Shown one piece after another: positions 31,026 to 49,597 of a stretch of DNA of 64,000 nt (position 1 is its first letter; every line of letters begins with the position of its first letter). The notes below the pieces were generated by a model that did no database searches, was not told where the DNA came from, and saw only the letters and a list, made by a program, of their open reading frames with translations. The DNA is taken from contig NC_063157.1 of assembly GCF_020921035.1 (NCBI RefSeq), positions 25,003,015 through 25,067,014 of the forward strand. The letters are read 5' to 3'. A program made the position numbers and the translations under genes. Source of the DNA: Rhodamnia argentea (Eukaryota > Streptophyta > Magnoliopsida > Myrtales > Myrtaceae).

Positions 31026-34000
31026 ATGATGAAGGAATTGGGTTTCTCGTTGCAGCTTCTGGTGGTGAGTCTGGTGATGGCAGAGATGGTCTCTGGTGCT
31101 GATGAGTTCAGCAGATATGACTTCCCTCCTGGTTTTACCTTTGGTGCTGGCACGTCAGCTTATCAGGTCTGCGCTTGCTCACTCTGTTTCAGTCAGGGTC
31201 ATCGGTTCCCGGCCCGGTCCAGTCCCACCCAGGAACTGGGGAACGGACCAAGAGGACCGGTTCTCAATTTTTGGAACTGGGAACCGGACTAACTGACCCT
31301 GGGCGGTTGCTCATCCTTAGTTTCAATGTGTTCGCGTCTCTGTGTGTGTATAGAGAGAGAGAGAGAGACAGTAAAATTTGATTGAAGCTGTGGAATTTGG
31401 AAGGTTGAAGGAGCAGCGAATGAGGATGGGAGGACTCCAAGTATAATGGATACCTGGACCCACTCTGATAACTCAGGCTAGTCTCTTTCTTGTTAGATTC
31501 ATATGATGATCTTCTGTCACATTAAAATCAACAAAGTCGTGTTGGTTTTTTTTCGTTTTTGCCAATTGGGGTACTCCTCCTTTAATTTTTATGGGCAGGA
31601 GAGTATTTTGCATGATCTTCTTGGGAAATTTCACTCCAAGGTGATGTCAGGAGAAAATACAGTGCTGCAAAATTGATGTTATGATCAACTTGGTGTCTGA
31701 AAATGGATTGTGGTTTGGCCAAATTTAATTACACCAAGGGCCTTGGCTGATTAGCTTGCCCAAGTCCCTCTCACCTTGATAATATTATGCACTATCAATG
31801 AAATTTGTTGATTGTTCAAGAAAAAGTACTCAACAGAGCTCAGCTTTTAGCAAGTTGAAAACATTTCAGGTTGATACTTAAAGTTTGAACACTGAACAGT
31901 CGAGTGGAATCATGTCCTAGACTGTTTTATGGGACTTGAGAATGGTCGTGTTTTCTCATTGGAAAGAACTCCTAAAATGTCGGGCCTATGGCTTGGCGAG
32001 TCTTCGGCACAAGAATTATCTTTTTCAGTTGGTTTTATGCTTCGGTTTGGCGGAGTCCAACCAAACTATGAAATCCTTACGGACAAGGCTGGACATCGTA
32101 AGTAGCTGAATTTCTTAAAGCATTGAAAAGCAGTCAAAGGTCAAATAGTTGTCATGTCGTGATTCTTTAAGCAGGTTCCATGTCATTGCTAAAAGCTCAA
32201 AACTTCATTACTAAGCAGGCATGAATTTTCGTGCGTGTGCTTTTAGTTCTGCTAATTATCTGGTTTTCCATCTTGCAGTGATTACAGGCGGAGCCAATGG
32301 AGATATCGCCTGTGATCAATATCACAAATACAAGGTAATTACCGGTCATCTCGTTACAATTTGGTATGTGGAAATTTTCTCGCTGCAATAGATAGTCATC
32401 ATGAGTAGTGACCAACTAAACTAGATTTGCTTCATTTTGAGATTAAACCACCATCCCTCAATCCTATTTGATCAATGCAATGCAGGAAGATGTCCAACTC
32501 ATGGCAGAGATGGGGTTAGATGCGTATCGGTTTTCCATCTCATGGTCGAGGCTCATTCCAAGTATGGCCATACACCCATCACCTGTAGCTTTTCTATTCC
32601 AAATGGTGCATCTGTTTCTGATCTCTTCTGACTTATGATCGTTTTTCTTCTTTTAGATGGGAGAGGCGCTGTGAATCCGAAGGGATTGCAATACTACAAC
32701 AACCTCATCAGTGAACTAATCAGCCATGGTGATAGCCAAAGCTTGTTATACGCATGCTGATGTTATTGTATGCCTCATTTTTTACGCAGTTTTCCTTTAT
32801 ATAAGAGAAGGAACTACCTCTAATGGACTGTAATGAATTAATTTTCACATGTAGGGATTCAACCGCACGTGACGATACACCATTTTGATCTGCCACAGGT
32901 TCTTGAAGATGAGTACGGAGGATGGATAAGTCGAAATATTGTGTAAGATCGATCAATTCTTTTATTTTGTTCTTTTTCCTTTGATTACAGCTTCGCCATA
33001 TGAAGTGCTGGTAAGAGGAATCGTTATCATCACTGGACTGATTCATGTCGTTGCAGGAAAGATTTCATGGAATATGCAGATGTATGTTTCAGAATGTTCG
33101 GGGACAGAGTTAAATACTGGACAACCTTCAATGAGGCCAATATTTTCACCATGTCCGGTTACGACCTCGGATTCCTGCCGCCGAATCGTTGTTCTTCTCC
33201 ATTTGGATACTTTGACTGCACCAAAGGTGATTCATCATCGGAACCGTACTTGGCAGCTCACAATATCATATTGTCACACGCATCGGTCGCAAGACTTTAT
33301 CAGAAAAAATACCAGGTAAAAGTTTTCGTGTTCTTTCCTTTTCTTCACACGCAGTTGATTGATTAATTGTTAGGGAACTTCCATTCAGTCGACCTCAGTA
33401 ACATGATGCGCTAGTCTAATTCAATCTGAGATTTTATGCTGGCAACATAATGCGGGTTTCCTTTCTCTCGTCATGTTACGGAGAACAAAGTGAAAACAGA
33501 TGATACATCATGCCGAATGGTCATTTTTCTGTTCCTGTGAATTGCAGAGCATACAGAAGGGATACATAGGGCTCAACCTTCTGAGTTTCTTCTTTGTTCC
33601 CATCACAAACAAAACGGAAGATGTCATTGCAACTCAAAGGGCCAATGACTTTTTCATGGGTTGGTGAGTGATCGATATACACGTGATCTGTATCTTCCTC
33701 CCTTCGGAATCAGTCTTATTTGAACTGGGTGTTTGACCTCTCGAGTACATTAGAGACGATTGTCTACGGAAATCTTGGGAAAGTAATTTTGGTTAAGAAT
33801 GTCTTGTTCGTTAAGTAACTCTGCACCTGCCCTGGGGTTTACCTTAGATTTTTTTTTTCTTCTGCGAAGCTAATTCGTCGGTTTCAATTTTCAAGTTGTA
33901 ATTCACTAGAAAAGCGAGACTGAGTTTTGGTTGTCTATCTTTGTTGCAGGTTCGTGGAACCGCTGGTGCGTGGGGACTATCCTGAGGTGATGAAGAAGAA

Positions 34001-35460
34001 TGCCGGATCAAGACTCCCTTCCTTCACTGCTCTCGAATCTGAAACAGTCAAGGGTTCATTCGATTTCTTCGCGGTCAATTTCTACAGCGTATCCTATGTC
34101 AAGGACTATTCTGAAGGCCTTAACGTCGAACCGAGGGACTATAAGGCAGACATGGCTCTAGACTGGAATTGTATGTGCTCTTTTACCTATTCAATATCCG
34201 CCATGCCTTTGTTTTAAATATAGCATCTCGATCTCACATTGCTTTCAGCATCACGGTTTAGTTATTAATGGCCGTTGCATGCTAAATGACATTGAGCTTA
34301 GTAAAATATTTCTTGACAATACTCGATTGTTTCGGAAAGGTTGTACTTGCCACGAATTTTCTTGAAAGCTTCTCATCGACTCGAGAGTCTAGTGGCTGAC
34401 TTCTTCGTCCATGGCAGTTATGCAGGAGAATGCGTCATCGAAGTATACATCATTACCTTCATTCGAGGTAAGAGTTTATCGGCACGGTGAATGATCAGTT
34501 AACTGTATTGAGAAGAAAGTGAAATTGCTGAAGCATTCTTTTCAGTTTCCACTTACTCCATGGGGTCTGCAAGGCGTGCTGGAGTTGTTCAAACAAAATT
34601 ATGGAAACCCTCCCATTTTCATCCATGAAAACGGTCTCTCTCTCTCTCTCTCTGCAGTTTAAATATGATGTGGACTTCCAACTTGATGTTCGAACCCGAT
34701 ATTAGCACACTAGTTCAGACTGGGAGATCTATCTTTTCACAGCCGATGAGTCGAACCCGAATGAGTATAAGCACATGGTTAAGCAAGTCTCGAGTCTATA
34801 AACCTCCAATCAAGACATGTCATGAAATTATATTGTCGGAGCCTTGTTTGAGGAGACTAGTTCGATAGATCAGAGGAGTTAAACTGAGGAGAGAAAAGGG
34901 CTAAATGATCGTTTACCGAAAGATAAAAAGGACATTGTTTCGACATTCTACTCAGGTTTCCAGATTACAATTCCTTTTCCTGGAATGTGGTTACACGAGC
35001 AGGAACTTTCCGTTTGTCTATTTGCAGGTCAAAGGATGCAGCGAAACACGACCCTCGAAGACTGGCCGAGAATTCAATGTTTGCAAGAGCATATCAGTGC
35101 CCTGCTGGATTCAGTGAGGTACACAGCCTCTATGCATTGACCCCGACGCCGTAACCCTGCAACTCAAATGTGCGTACTTTACTGACCTTTCCTTCCCTTT
35201 TTGGCCTGTGAAGGAATGGTTCTAATGCCAAAGGCTACTTCACATGGTCCCTCCTAGATGTGTTCGAGCTGTTGGACGGGTTCCGATCGAGCTTTGGCCT
35301 CTACTATGTGGACCTGGACGACCCCGGGCTGAGGAGGTACCCGAAGCTCTCGGCCGAGTGGTACTCACACTTCCTGAAGGGAGGGAGCATCACTCCCAAT
35401 GCCGGCATCGAGCTCAAGGGCAACTGGTCCTCCCTCTCTTCTGCTCAAGTAATGAAGTGA
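31026..35460 (+). CDS. BGLU11-like: GH1 beta-glucosidase, BGLU11-type, array copy 3
   Basis: Thirteen exons: 31026-31166, 31404-31476, 32279-32334, 32486-32561, 32657-32728, 32855-32942, 33057-33315, 33548-33663, 33950-34170, 34418-34467, 34546-34633, 35028-35118, 35214-35460 (1578 nt, 525 aa). The signal peptide is [20 protein letters not shown]; the second Met (31029) is an alternative start. Q47, H149, acid/base E195 (TFNEAN) and nucleophile E412 (IHENG) are conserved; Leu463 follows E462 where Trp is usual. Intron 2 uses a GC donor (ACTCAG|GCTAGT), as in copy 2. Introns 2-10 align with those of copy 2, showing recent duplication. Copy-specific changes: a foldback insertion upstream, a MITE-like insertion in intron 1, and one extra residue (Asn) at the end of exon 2. 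Likely secreted and active; substrate unknown. Confidence 0.92.
31192..31319. mobile_element. 128-bp MITE-like insertion in intron 1 of copy 3
   Basis: Copy 2 intron 1 reads ...CTCTGTTTCAATGTG...; copy 3 reads CTCTGTTTCA, then 128 bp, then GTTTCAATGTG. The GTTTCA at both borders (31186-31191 and 31320-31325) looks like a 6-bp target-site duplication. Internally TCAGGGTCATCGGTTCCCGG near the left end is inversely matched by TGGGAACCGGACTAACTGAC and CCTGG on the right, and the right border TTGCTCATCCTTA resembles common plant hAT-type MITE ends. The family assignment is inference. Confidence 0.6.
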
Positions 35461-36786
35461 AATTAAACTCCTTGGTTCCTTGAGGCGCAAGTCATTTTCT
35501 TGGGTAGCTCCACTCGCTCTCCAGGTTCACCTCGGCATCGTCTCTCAAAAGTCAAGGAGCCTGCGAATTGTACTCTCTTTTGTCCAGTGTTTTCCCTCAT
35601 ATGTACTTCGACGTGTTGTCAAGATTCACGAAGCCTGTGCGAGAGCGGCGCGGAGGACTTGCTATCGAAGCAATCGAGTATGGCTGTAACTCTTTGAATT
35701 TTACCGTTCTAAAAAGCCGGTTTAAGCATATGGAACCGTTGCACTCGACTTTACAAGTTCCATTATGTCGTGCTAGTTGGTGTGGATGTCTGGTTGGATT
35801 CGAGTTTGGTTTGTTTTGTTTGAAATTGGGTCGATCTTGAATTGTGCAAGATTGCACAGTGTCTTAGCATCTTCTTGCTTCCTCAACCTCCAACGTGAAA
35901 AGCTATTGGGCTACGTACTTAAATCTTTTTTAGAGACTGTTTCATAGCTTTATCTATTTTTCGATTTAGCATAAGACAATATTTCATGGGTATTTTCGAG
36001 GTTTGTCTTTCCACTATATAAATTTATTCTGAAATTGTGAAAACAAGCAAAAAGGGGATAATTACAAAAACAACCTCAACTTTGCACTTCGTACGGAAAA
36101 AGACTTGTTTTGCTCTGCTGCACGTCCAAAATCTACGCTCCAAAAGTGAAATCAAATATTCAGGATTGGGCACTTCGGGAAAGAAAATGGCAACTTTATA
36201 AATTATCAGGAAGTACTTGATAGGAAGTGTAAAGTTGAGAACGAAATATTTAATATTTCCATACGGAAAATTTCATTGAATTCGCTGGCAACATCTTGAA
36301 TTGGGAAAAATTGCAAACAAGGACCGATCTCGTTTTTTTTTTTTTTACCCCCTCCCCCTAATTTCGAGTTTTTCGAGAAAAAATTAGGGAAAAAAAAAGG
36401 AGCATGTTTGGTAATTGCAGGAAAAACAGAAATTGCCCTCTAACCAAGTCCCCGACCTCGCATGAATCTTTGTTTACTCAAGTAAAGGGCAATTTTGTAA
36501 TTTCGGGTAAAACCTAAGATTGGACAAGCACGTGATAAAACACGCGGTATTAACCACACGAAAATCAGACGAAGATGCGAGAGAAATTTGTCCAATTTCA
36601 TTTGCCTTCGTCAGTTTGATGAGATATAACGCCTGAAAAGTGCGGACTTTTCTTTCTCGTCTCGCACATCCCCTTACAAGCAGCGGAGCAATTCTCCGAA
36701 TTAGGTTTCCAATCATGAAATTGCGCCCACCTCTCTCGACCCATTTGCTTCGATCCTGAAAGTTCCCTCCCTTCCCCTCGAATCCA
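35461..36786. other. Spacer between the glucosidase array and the GNAT gene
   Basis: The first part (to about 35730) resembles the 3' flank of copy 2 (TTCTTGGGTAGC, GTCAAGG, TTTTGTCCAGT). The rest is AT-rich with poly-T/poly-A runs near 36330-36395. No gene is seen. Confidence 0.45.
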
Positions 36787-39700
36787 ATGGGAAAAGGCGT
36801 CTCCTTTACGCTGGCACCCGAGTTCCTAGCCTTCCCTCACCAGATTCTGAGGGACCGACCAGCTCAAGCCCGGCCCAGCAGCCAGCGCTTCTCCGTCCGG
36901 TCTCATTTCGGGTTCGTAGGTGGAGAATTTACGGTTCTTGCTGTGAAACGTCGATGCGTTGACTTGAGCTTTTTGGTCGAATTGGGTGGTGATTGTTTTG
37001 GTGTTCTCTCTCTCCCCTTTTTTTTTTTTTCCGGTTGATTGGATTGATCGTAGGGAAACGTTCCCTGCTTCGTTCAGCAAATGGAGGACCATCGAAACCC
37101 ATCATTGTGATAATCATAGTGGCAATAATGGAATTGGTAATGGGCATAGTATACAGCATCCAGCTGTTTCAAAGGGCGATGTTTCAAGCAGAATGCCCCA
37201 GCTCTCTTTTAACCGATTGCAACTGAGCGACGAAGAATGTAGCGGGTTGCTGAAGCGGAGCTTTGGGCGGTTCGTTGCTCGCGAAGCTGTTTTGGATGAA
37301 GAATATTGGGTTGGTTTTTTTTTTTTAGATATGATGGTGCTGTTTCTTTCTTTTGTTTTTATGTTTTTGTGTAATTTATGTTTTGATCGTGTCGGGTGCG
37401 TATGTCTTGGCAGACAGCTGCATGGTTACGAGCCGAAGCTCATTGGGAGTCTTTGTCCTATATGAGGTCAGTTCAGTGGCTCTAATTTCAGATTCTTTGT
37501 TACTAAGGTGTCACTGCATCTGGCTTGTGAATACATTTTTGTGGCTTAATGTCATTTTGTAGTGGCATCATTATCCAAATTGGCTGATTACTCAATGTAA
37601 TTTAATTGCTTTTCCAGGCACATTGACAATTATAAGAGGACATACGCTGAGCAGGTGAATTGTTACGTGTTAATCTTGGTTGCTTACTGAAAGTTGAGTT
37701 ATTTGAGGCATGCAGTATAATAGTGATTGGTCCTGTGCTCCAAGACTCCTAAGTCTATTGTCATGTTGACTATCAACTATTTCCCTATATATGTATAAAT
37801 ATCTGCCCGAAGTCCGGAATAGGAAATCTTTGTTTTTTGCCTTTTTTTTTTTCAGATGACGGTTTCTCGTTATGGATCTATTCCTGAATTGTGTTTTAAT
37901 TAGTTGAGTCCATCCTTAAGGAGATGTAGATAACACTTATCATTGCTTCGTTATGCAATATTGTCATTATTTTCTGAGGTCACTCTTATCTTTTCTTTGC
38001 ATTTGGCAGGAGTTTTATTCTTTGAAGAGGAGATGCCTCGGGCAGGATGGAAATTCGTTGAAGTGCTTTTGTTTTGTCACAGTATGTCTTATTACCCCTG
38101 ATTGTTATGATGTTTTTGTCAATGACATTCCATGAATAGGCTGCAATAGTAAGCCTTTGCATTGGAGATGTAAATATTCACACTGAAATTATCCAAATGG
38201 ACAAAAGAGAGAGAAGAACATGTGTTGCTAAAACTTACCAATGTTGTTCACAATCCCGTACTTGCTAAGCAACTAATAATTTTTAGCATTTGACTCGTAT
38301 TTGTCATTGGTATTTGTTTGGAGTTTGTCAAACAAGCCCTTAGTTTAGTTTGAAAAGAATGCAGGCACGAGGTGATTGTAAAGTGAATATTACATGTGGG
38401 CATGAACTCTAATTCGCTTATCCTGTATATCTTTAATCTGTCACTTGTGGATATGCAATTCTTTGGGAATTTAACCAAATGGTACGTCATAGTTTCTATT
38501 TTGCTTGTGTTGTCCCTTATTGGAAATTTTGGGCCCTCAAAACCTCAGGACAGCAGGATTCAAAGTTTCTAACGTCCAATAGTCATGTAAACAACTGAAA
38601 TTTGCTCTCTGTCTCTCATTCAATAAAATAGGTCAAAAATTAGTTGCAAGAACTTGGTAAACAAAGATACAGCTTATGTCTGTTACTTATGTTCTCTTAT
38701 GCAGGTTAAGAAGGAAGACAAAAATGTGAGAAGAACCGTGCTAAGTAGTGTCGTAGGAACTTTGGACCTTAGTATTAGACAGTATATGCAAGGGGAAACA
38801 TATCCAGGGGTATGCATTTCTTTTTCCCTCAACCTTCTTTTTCTAGCAGTCATCTTGATCTTGGCTTGAATACCTCATATAAGATGACAGAGCTAGTTTC
38901 ATTAAGGATGCTCTTGATAAGTTGGAACATTACTTCGGAGTGGAATCTCATATATAGCCATTGCTTATGGTTTCCAGGAGCTGAAAAGATGTTCTACAGT
39001 CTTTGCAAATCAGGAGCCCTTTGATGCACATAAGTATGCTTATATTGCAAATGTTTGTGTATCCAAGTTTGCTCGGTGCCAGGGTATTGCATCTAATATG
39101 ATTTGTTTAGCCACAGATATTGCAAACTTGGCCGGTATGATTTTGTTCTAGCAATAGATGTTACAACCTCTAAATTTGTATGGTGTATACGGTTTCATCC
39201 TTGTTTGGATGGTGCTACAGGTTTGAAGCAGTTATACGTTCATGTTAATGCAGATAATGTGGCTGCTCAGAAATTGTACAAAAAAACTGGCTTCAAGGTC
39301 GACTTTTTTGCATCCCATTATTTGGGGATTTAGTTCTTCTTGAGTTCTTCAAATGCATTCTTCTTATCTTTTAGCTTTAACTTGTTAGCTAGTTGATATA
39401 TTGCTGCTGTTGGTACTTTCTTGCATTGACTGTAACTTTTAGCCTTTTCTTTTTCCTCTTTTTTCTCTTTTCTCTTAGCGATAAGAGTTCATTCTGCTCA
39501 AGTTGTGCTGTTATCCTTTCCCTTCCCTTGATGTAACAACTGGCCTTATTCTAGATAAAGGATATATTTGAATTTGATTCATAGATCTATCCTGCATAGA
39601 GTGTTTAGCCTGCCCAAGCCTGCACTTTCATCATTGGCTTTTTAATGATTTTCATGGACAGGCTTGATAAGACAACTTAACCCCGATAGTAGGTCCGGCC

Positions 39701-40582
39701 CAAGCTTAGCCCAGCCCATCTAATGATCAAGGCTAGGTTTGAATTCCTATTATTTCTTGATTTGGGCAAAATGGCCACATTTTTCCCCTTTGGACAAGTG
39801 TGTCGAGGACACACTTGGTTCCAAATTTCACTCCTCAGAGTTTCAATTGTACAATGACCTTTATAGTATTTCCAGAAGCAAAATTTGAAAATTATCTTTG
39901 TGGATAGTTCCAGACCTTGCTGGAACTTCTCTTGTAGAAATATATTTGTTTTCATCGCAGAGAACTATATACTTGCTCTGTTATTAACTTGAAGTCATTA
40001 GTAGACATGTTAGTGTCAAGTTTTGACCACTAATGGTTAGAAACAACTCGAATATCCACTAACAATTGGTTTCCTTTTGTTCAAGCCTGAGCGACCCTAA
40101 AATTTTCAGCCGGTTCAGTCTGTCCAACTTGGTTTATGAACCCCTTTCGGTGCATAGCTTCCAGCTCTGTGAAACTGGAGACTCCTTGTTTATTGGCAAG
40201 TGTGACACAGCTAGTGTCTTTAAGCAAGTGGAAATTATGGGAATTAGGCCTGATTCGAATTTGTAGGTGTGGCCAAAATATAGCATTTATCATTGTGGCT
40301 GCCTGCTTTTACTGTCTTGAAGCATTTTCTCGTCTTGTGGCATCCTCGAGGATGCCCATGCCCACCCTATATTCATATGTCCTGCATTTGAGTGTAGAGG
40401 CAGCATCTTCATTTGTCATTCCACTATTCCTACCATATCCTATTTCTTTTGCTTCTTGTTGAAGAAATTACTCTGGAAAACATTCAGCTTCATTTGTTTT
40501 TTTCAAACATGTGCAGATCGTTGAAGCCGCTTCATCTCCTACATCGAAAGATCAGAGACTTTTGATGTCACTTGAACTGTAA
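36787..40582 (+). CDS. GNAT-family N-acetyltransferase, probably plastid-targeted
   Basis: Nine exons: 36787-36911, 37054-37309, 37414-37466, 37618-37654, 38010-38081, 38705-38809, 38978-39134, 39221-39297, 40517-40582 (948 nt, 315 aa). The N-terminal 45 or so residues are rich in Ser/Arg/Pro with few acids, like a chloroplast transit peptide. The acetyltransferase core follows: VVGTLDLSIRQ, then YIANVCVSKFARCQGIASNM with the acetyl-CoA pyrophosphate motif RCQGIA (249-254), and the C-terminal NVAAQKLYKKTGF (about 284-296). The EYWTAAWLRAEAHWESL segment is typical of plant plastid GNATs, enzymes that acetylate protein N-termini or lysines. Exon 4 is only 37 nt. Exon 1 and its weak donor (TTCGG|GTTCGT) are chosen for phase and the transit-peptide-like content and are the least certain part. 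Confidence 0.85.
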
Positions 40583-42571
40583 TGCGAGTGGCACTGGTTC
40601 ATATATACACGAGATCAGTAAAAAAGATGTGTTTGTATAGTACATTAGGCTTTGTGCAACAGGGGTATCGAATGCGTTTCCTGTTCTCTATTTGTGTTTT
40701 AAGGATATATCTGGGTCAGGGGGTTTTTAGCAGCCTTGCTCTAGTAATTGCTGGTTAAGATTTGTTCTGATGTAAATAGAACAACAGTGATTTGTATGTA
40801 AATTGGTTGCCTTCAGTATCAATGATGTTTCCTGATTTTGAATATCCTTTTAAGTCGGATGAAATTTTCAATTGGCCCGGATCTGAACGTTTCTCCGGTT
40901 AATTGGCACCAGTGGTCACTTTACTTTTGCCCGAAATCCAAATCTGTCCTGCTTTTTGAGTGTTCAACGACTAGTCTTTTCATTATAGTTGGTTTTTCCC
41001 AACATGGATTGTCGGAGTACATGTGTCATGCTATAATGCGTCGGTTTTATGTGTGCGCGAAATCAGGATATCAAAAATTTATAAAACAAATAAAAACTTA
41101 ACCCTCGAATCACCCGTATCCAAAACCTTCCTACCGGTGGCTACAACACTCCAAACCCCACAGCGAGAAAATGGACAAGAGGACATAGCAATGGAGACTA
41201 AAACAATGACGCTTCATTGCAAGGAATAGGCAGCATCGCTTCTTCCTCTTACTCTCTCGTTTTGTTTCTCGACGACCGTGGGCTGTGCCTTCAGACCTGC
41301 ATTCCTTGAGGAAGTTGCTTGACGAAAAGCTCTGCATGACCAGCTTCGATTTCCATAGGGTGAACTTGTACAGGTTTGATCCGATGAGCGACATCGAGAG
41401 GTCTTCCGAGAGTGTTGTTGAGCTGGGATTGTTCAAATCAGATGGAAAGAGCGTCTGGAATGAGTTCTTCTTTGGTCACCTGCTTCTTGGGCTGGCACTT
41501 CTTGGCTTACATGTGGTTTTGCAGCAGCTTGTGACCGTAGACCTCCATAAGATTTTCTTCATAAACTACAAAAACTTGCACTTCTTGAATGTGGACACAA
41601 AGGAATCATCATAATCGTCTTAGCTTTGTTCGCACGATCTGAGTCGCTTCCCTGTATTGCGAATTTGAGACTAGGGTTTGAAGCATTTTGCTCCACAATT
41701 GGGATTGGGGTTTGAAGAATTAACCCTCTATTCATTGGCTTGGGGCCAAAAAAATGAGTCAAGCCCCGTTGTTAAAAGCCCTGTCGGATGATTTCATGCC
41801 ACATTGGATTTTTCAGGCACACAAATTGCCGATGACACTCAAATGAATAATTTTAAAATTTTGTAACACTCAAGTAAGAAAAAAAAATATATATATATAT
41901 GACAATCAAGTGAGCTTTGTACGAAAGTTATGATACTATTAATGTTCTTATCCTCAATCCTAACTATGATTAGATTATGCAATTTTTTTTTTTTTTAGGT
42001 GTGGTATCCAAATCTGTACTCTGATTCTTTTTTTGTTTAAACATGCAAAAACCACCTTTTAAGGAATCTGATTCCTGGACCAAAAGAGGCCTTACGGATC
42101 AAACTGAGCAACAATCACTTCGGCTTTAACAGTGCCAAAATTCTTCCAAAGCTGCCTAGATCTAGCACAATTGGGAATTGGATTTCGAATAATATCTCAT
42201 TGCCTTGCAAGTTTTCCCTGCTCAGATAAGCGATTGTTAAAGATAACTAGAAACACATCATTGCAAGTTTCATAATCCCGAAACAAGTGGCTTGTATGTC
42301 TCCGTCATTGAGATCAATATGAAACCATTATTCAAGCAAAGCCTCGACACAGCCAAGATTACAATGCTGCGACACAGATTTTACATACACTATCAATCAT
42401 TGACGTGAGCAATGCTGGCATACGAACATTGCTTTAATGGTAAAGGATGTATTGTGTAACAACACTTGTATGTGGATCCTCTTTGCTCTTTCACTGGTAT
42501 AGTGTCATCATAAATTAACTACACTCACAATTCAAAAACCTTAGCCCACAATAGCAGCGACCGGTGGAAAT
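40583..42571. other. Spacer between convergent GNAT and CDKC genes
   Basis: Holds the 3' flanks of both genes. At 41130-41640 both strands carry fairly long open or nearly open frames: plus strand 41285-41614, and on the minus strand a frame with two stops reading VHIQEVQVFVVYEENLMEVY and later [21 protein letters not shown] do not recognise either; it may be a gene relic. The CDKC 3' UTR probably occupies part of 42300-42571. Confidence 0.35.
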
Positions 42572-48332
<5,761 letters not shown>

Positions 48333-48351
48333 CTCTCTCTGTCTACCACCC

Positions 48352-48370
48352 TCTCTCTCTCTCTCTCTAC
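48352..48370 (-). promoter_or_regulatory. GA-repeat in the CDKC 5' leader
   Basis: On the minus strand a (GA)n tract lies 20-40 bp before the CDKC ATG, the type of sequence bound by plant BBR/BPC GAGA factors. It is translatable in frame from an upstream ATG at 48407 (25 extra residues, rich in Arg/Glu); the downstream ATG is preferred because it matches the usual CDKC N-terminus. Confidence 0.3.
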
Positions 48371-48587
48371 CCAGAGCAATGTATAGCGATTTAGGTAACG
48401 TTGACACAGCCGACGAGTATGGAGACGACAGTGCCGACCCTAACTGTTACGTTCGCGGCGGTCTATTTCACCACTAGGATTCCCACGAAATTACAATAAT
48501 GCCACGAAAATTACTAATTTACGGGTTCAAGTTCTTCGGTCCAATTCTTTTTTTCCTCTTTTCCATTTCGGTCAAAGGATTATTTTA

Positions 48588-49177
48588 AAGGTTAATAACA
48601 CGAAAAATTCAAAACTGATACATTTATAATAAATTTACTTCAAATTATTTTTTTGATCACATAAAATCCCAAACAGATATATCTGTGATAAATTTATCCC
48701 AAAACTATTTTTTTGACTACTAAAAACCCTAAATTGGTACACATGTGATAAATTTATTTCAACCCGATATACTAATGACAAATTTATCTTATGTTAGCTT
48801 CTGTTAAATTTTGCCATCAAACCGCTGAGTTATATAACAAGTGACAATTGATTAGTGTGCCCATTCGGGATTTTTATCTTTTGTTTGTCAAAGATGTATC
48901 AATATGGGATTTTTTGATGCATTAAATTAATTTAACAAAAACTAATAAATGGTAAATTTGTCACAAGTTTACCGGTTTAGGATTTTTGGTAGTCGGAAAA
49001 ATAATTTAGGTAAATTTGTCACGGATATATCGGTTTGAGGTTTTACGTAGTGAAAAAAATAGTTTAAATTAAATTTGTCATAAGTGTACTAATTTTAGGA
49101 TTTTTCGTGATCAAAAAATAATTTATAGTAAAATTTTCAAGTTTTGAGTTTTTTTGTGATAGTAATCCTTTTTTAAA
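48588..49177. mobile_element. Foldback element with internal short tandem repeats
   Basis: The outer ends match as inverted repeats: the left AATAACACGAAAAATTCAAA pairs with the right end, whose reverse complement reads CTATCACAAAAAAACTCAAA. Each arm contains about three diverged units of roughly 65-75 bp built on TGATAAATTTAT / ATAAATTTGTCA and TTTTTTTGA(T/C) motifs, in opposite orientation in the two arms. No coding capacity. Confidence 0.6.
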
Positions 49178-49597
49178 TGATTAAAGTGAAGATAAGAGAA
49201 CTATAGACATGTGATTGTGTTTTTTGTTTTTTTTCTCACCGTGTAATTGTGTTCACTGGTGACAATTTACGTACACAAAAACTTAATATAAATACTATTT
49301 GTACTGTAATTTAATTTATTAAATAACGATTATTCTATTGATTTCACTCTATATTTTAAGCGATCATTCCATGCTAAAGGTGTAGGAATCAAGTGCTTTT
49401 GCTCTTTCATGGTCACAATTACATGAGAGTTGTCTTTTGATTTGATTACTAAGATTAGAAAAATCAACACTTATAATAACTCAAATATTCTAAAGTTTTG
49501 AAACTTTACACCGAAATATAAAACTCACCCAAGAGGCTTCGAATTCTGTATTAAAAAAATATATATATAGACGAAGGAGAGCCGACATTACTATCAT
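49178..49597. other. AT-rich spacer
   Basis: No gene or recognisable repeat unit seen. Confidence 0.4.

Noticed and set aside
48333..48407. N-terminal extension of CDKC from an upstream in-frame ATG
   Set aside because: It would encode an Arg/Glu run from a GA microsatellite; the downstream ATG gives the usual CDKC start.
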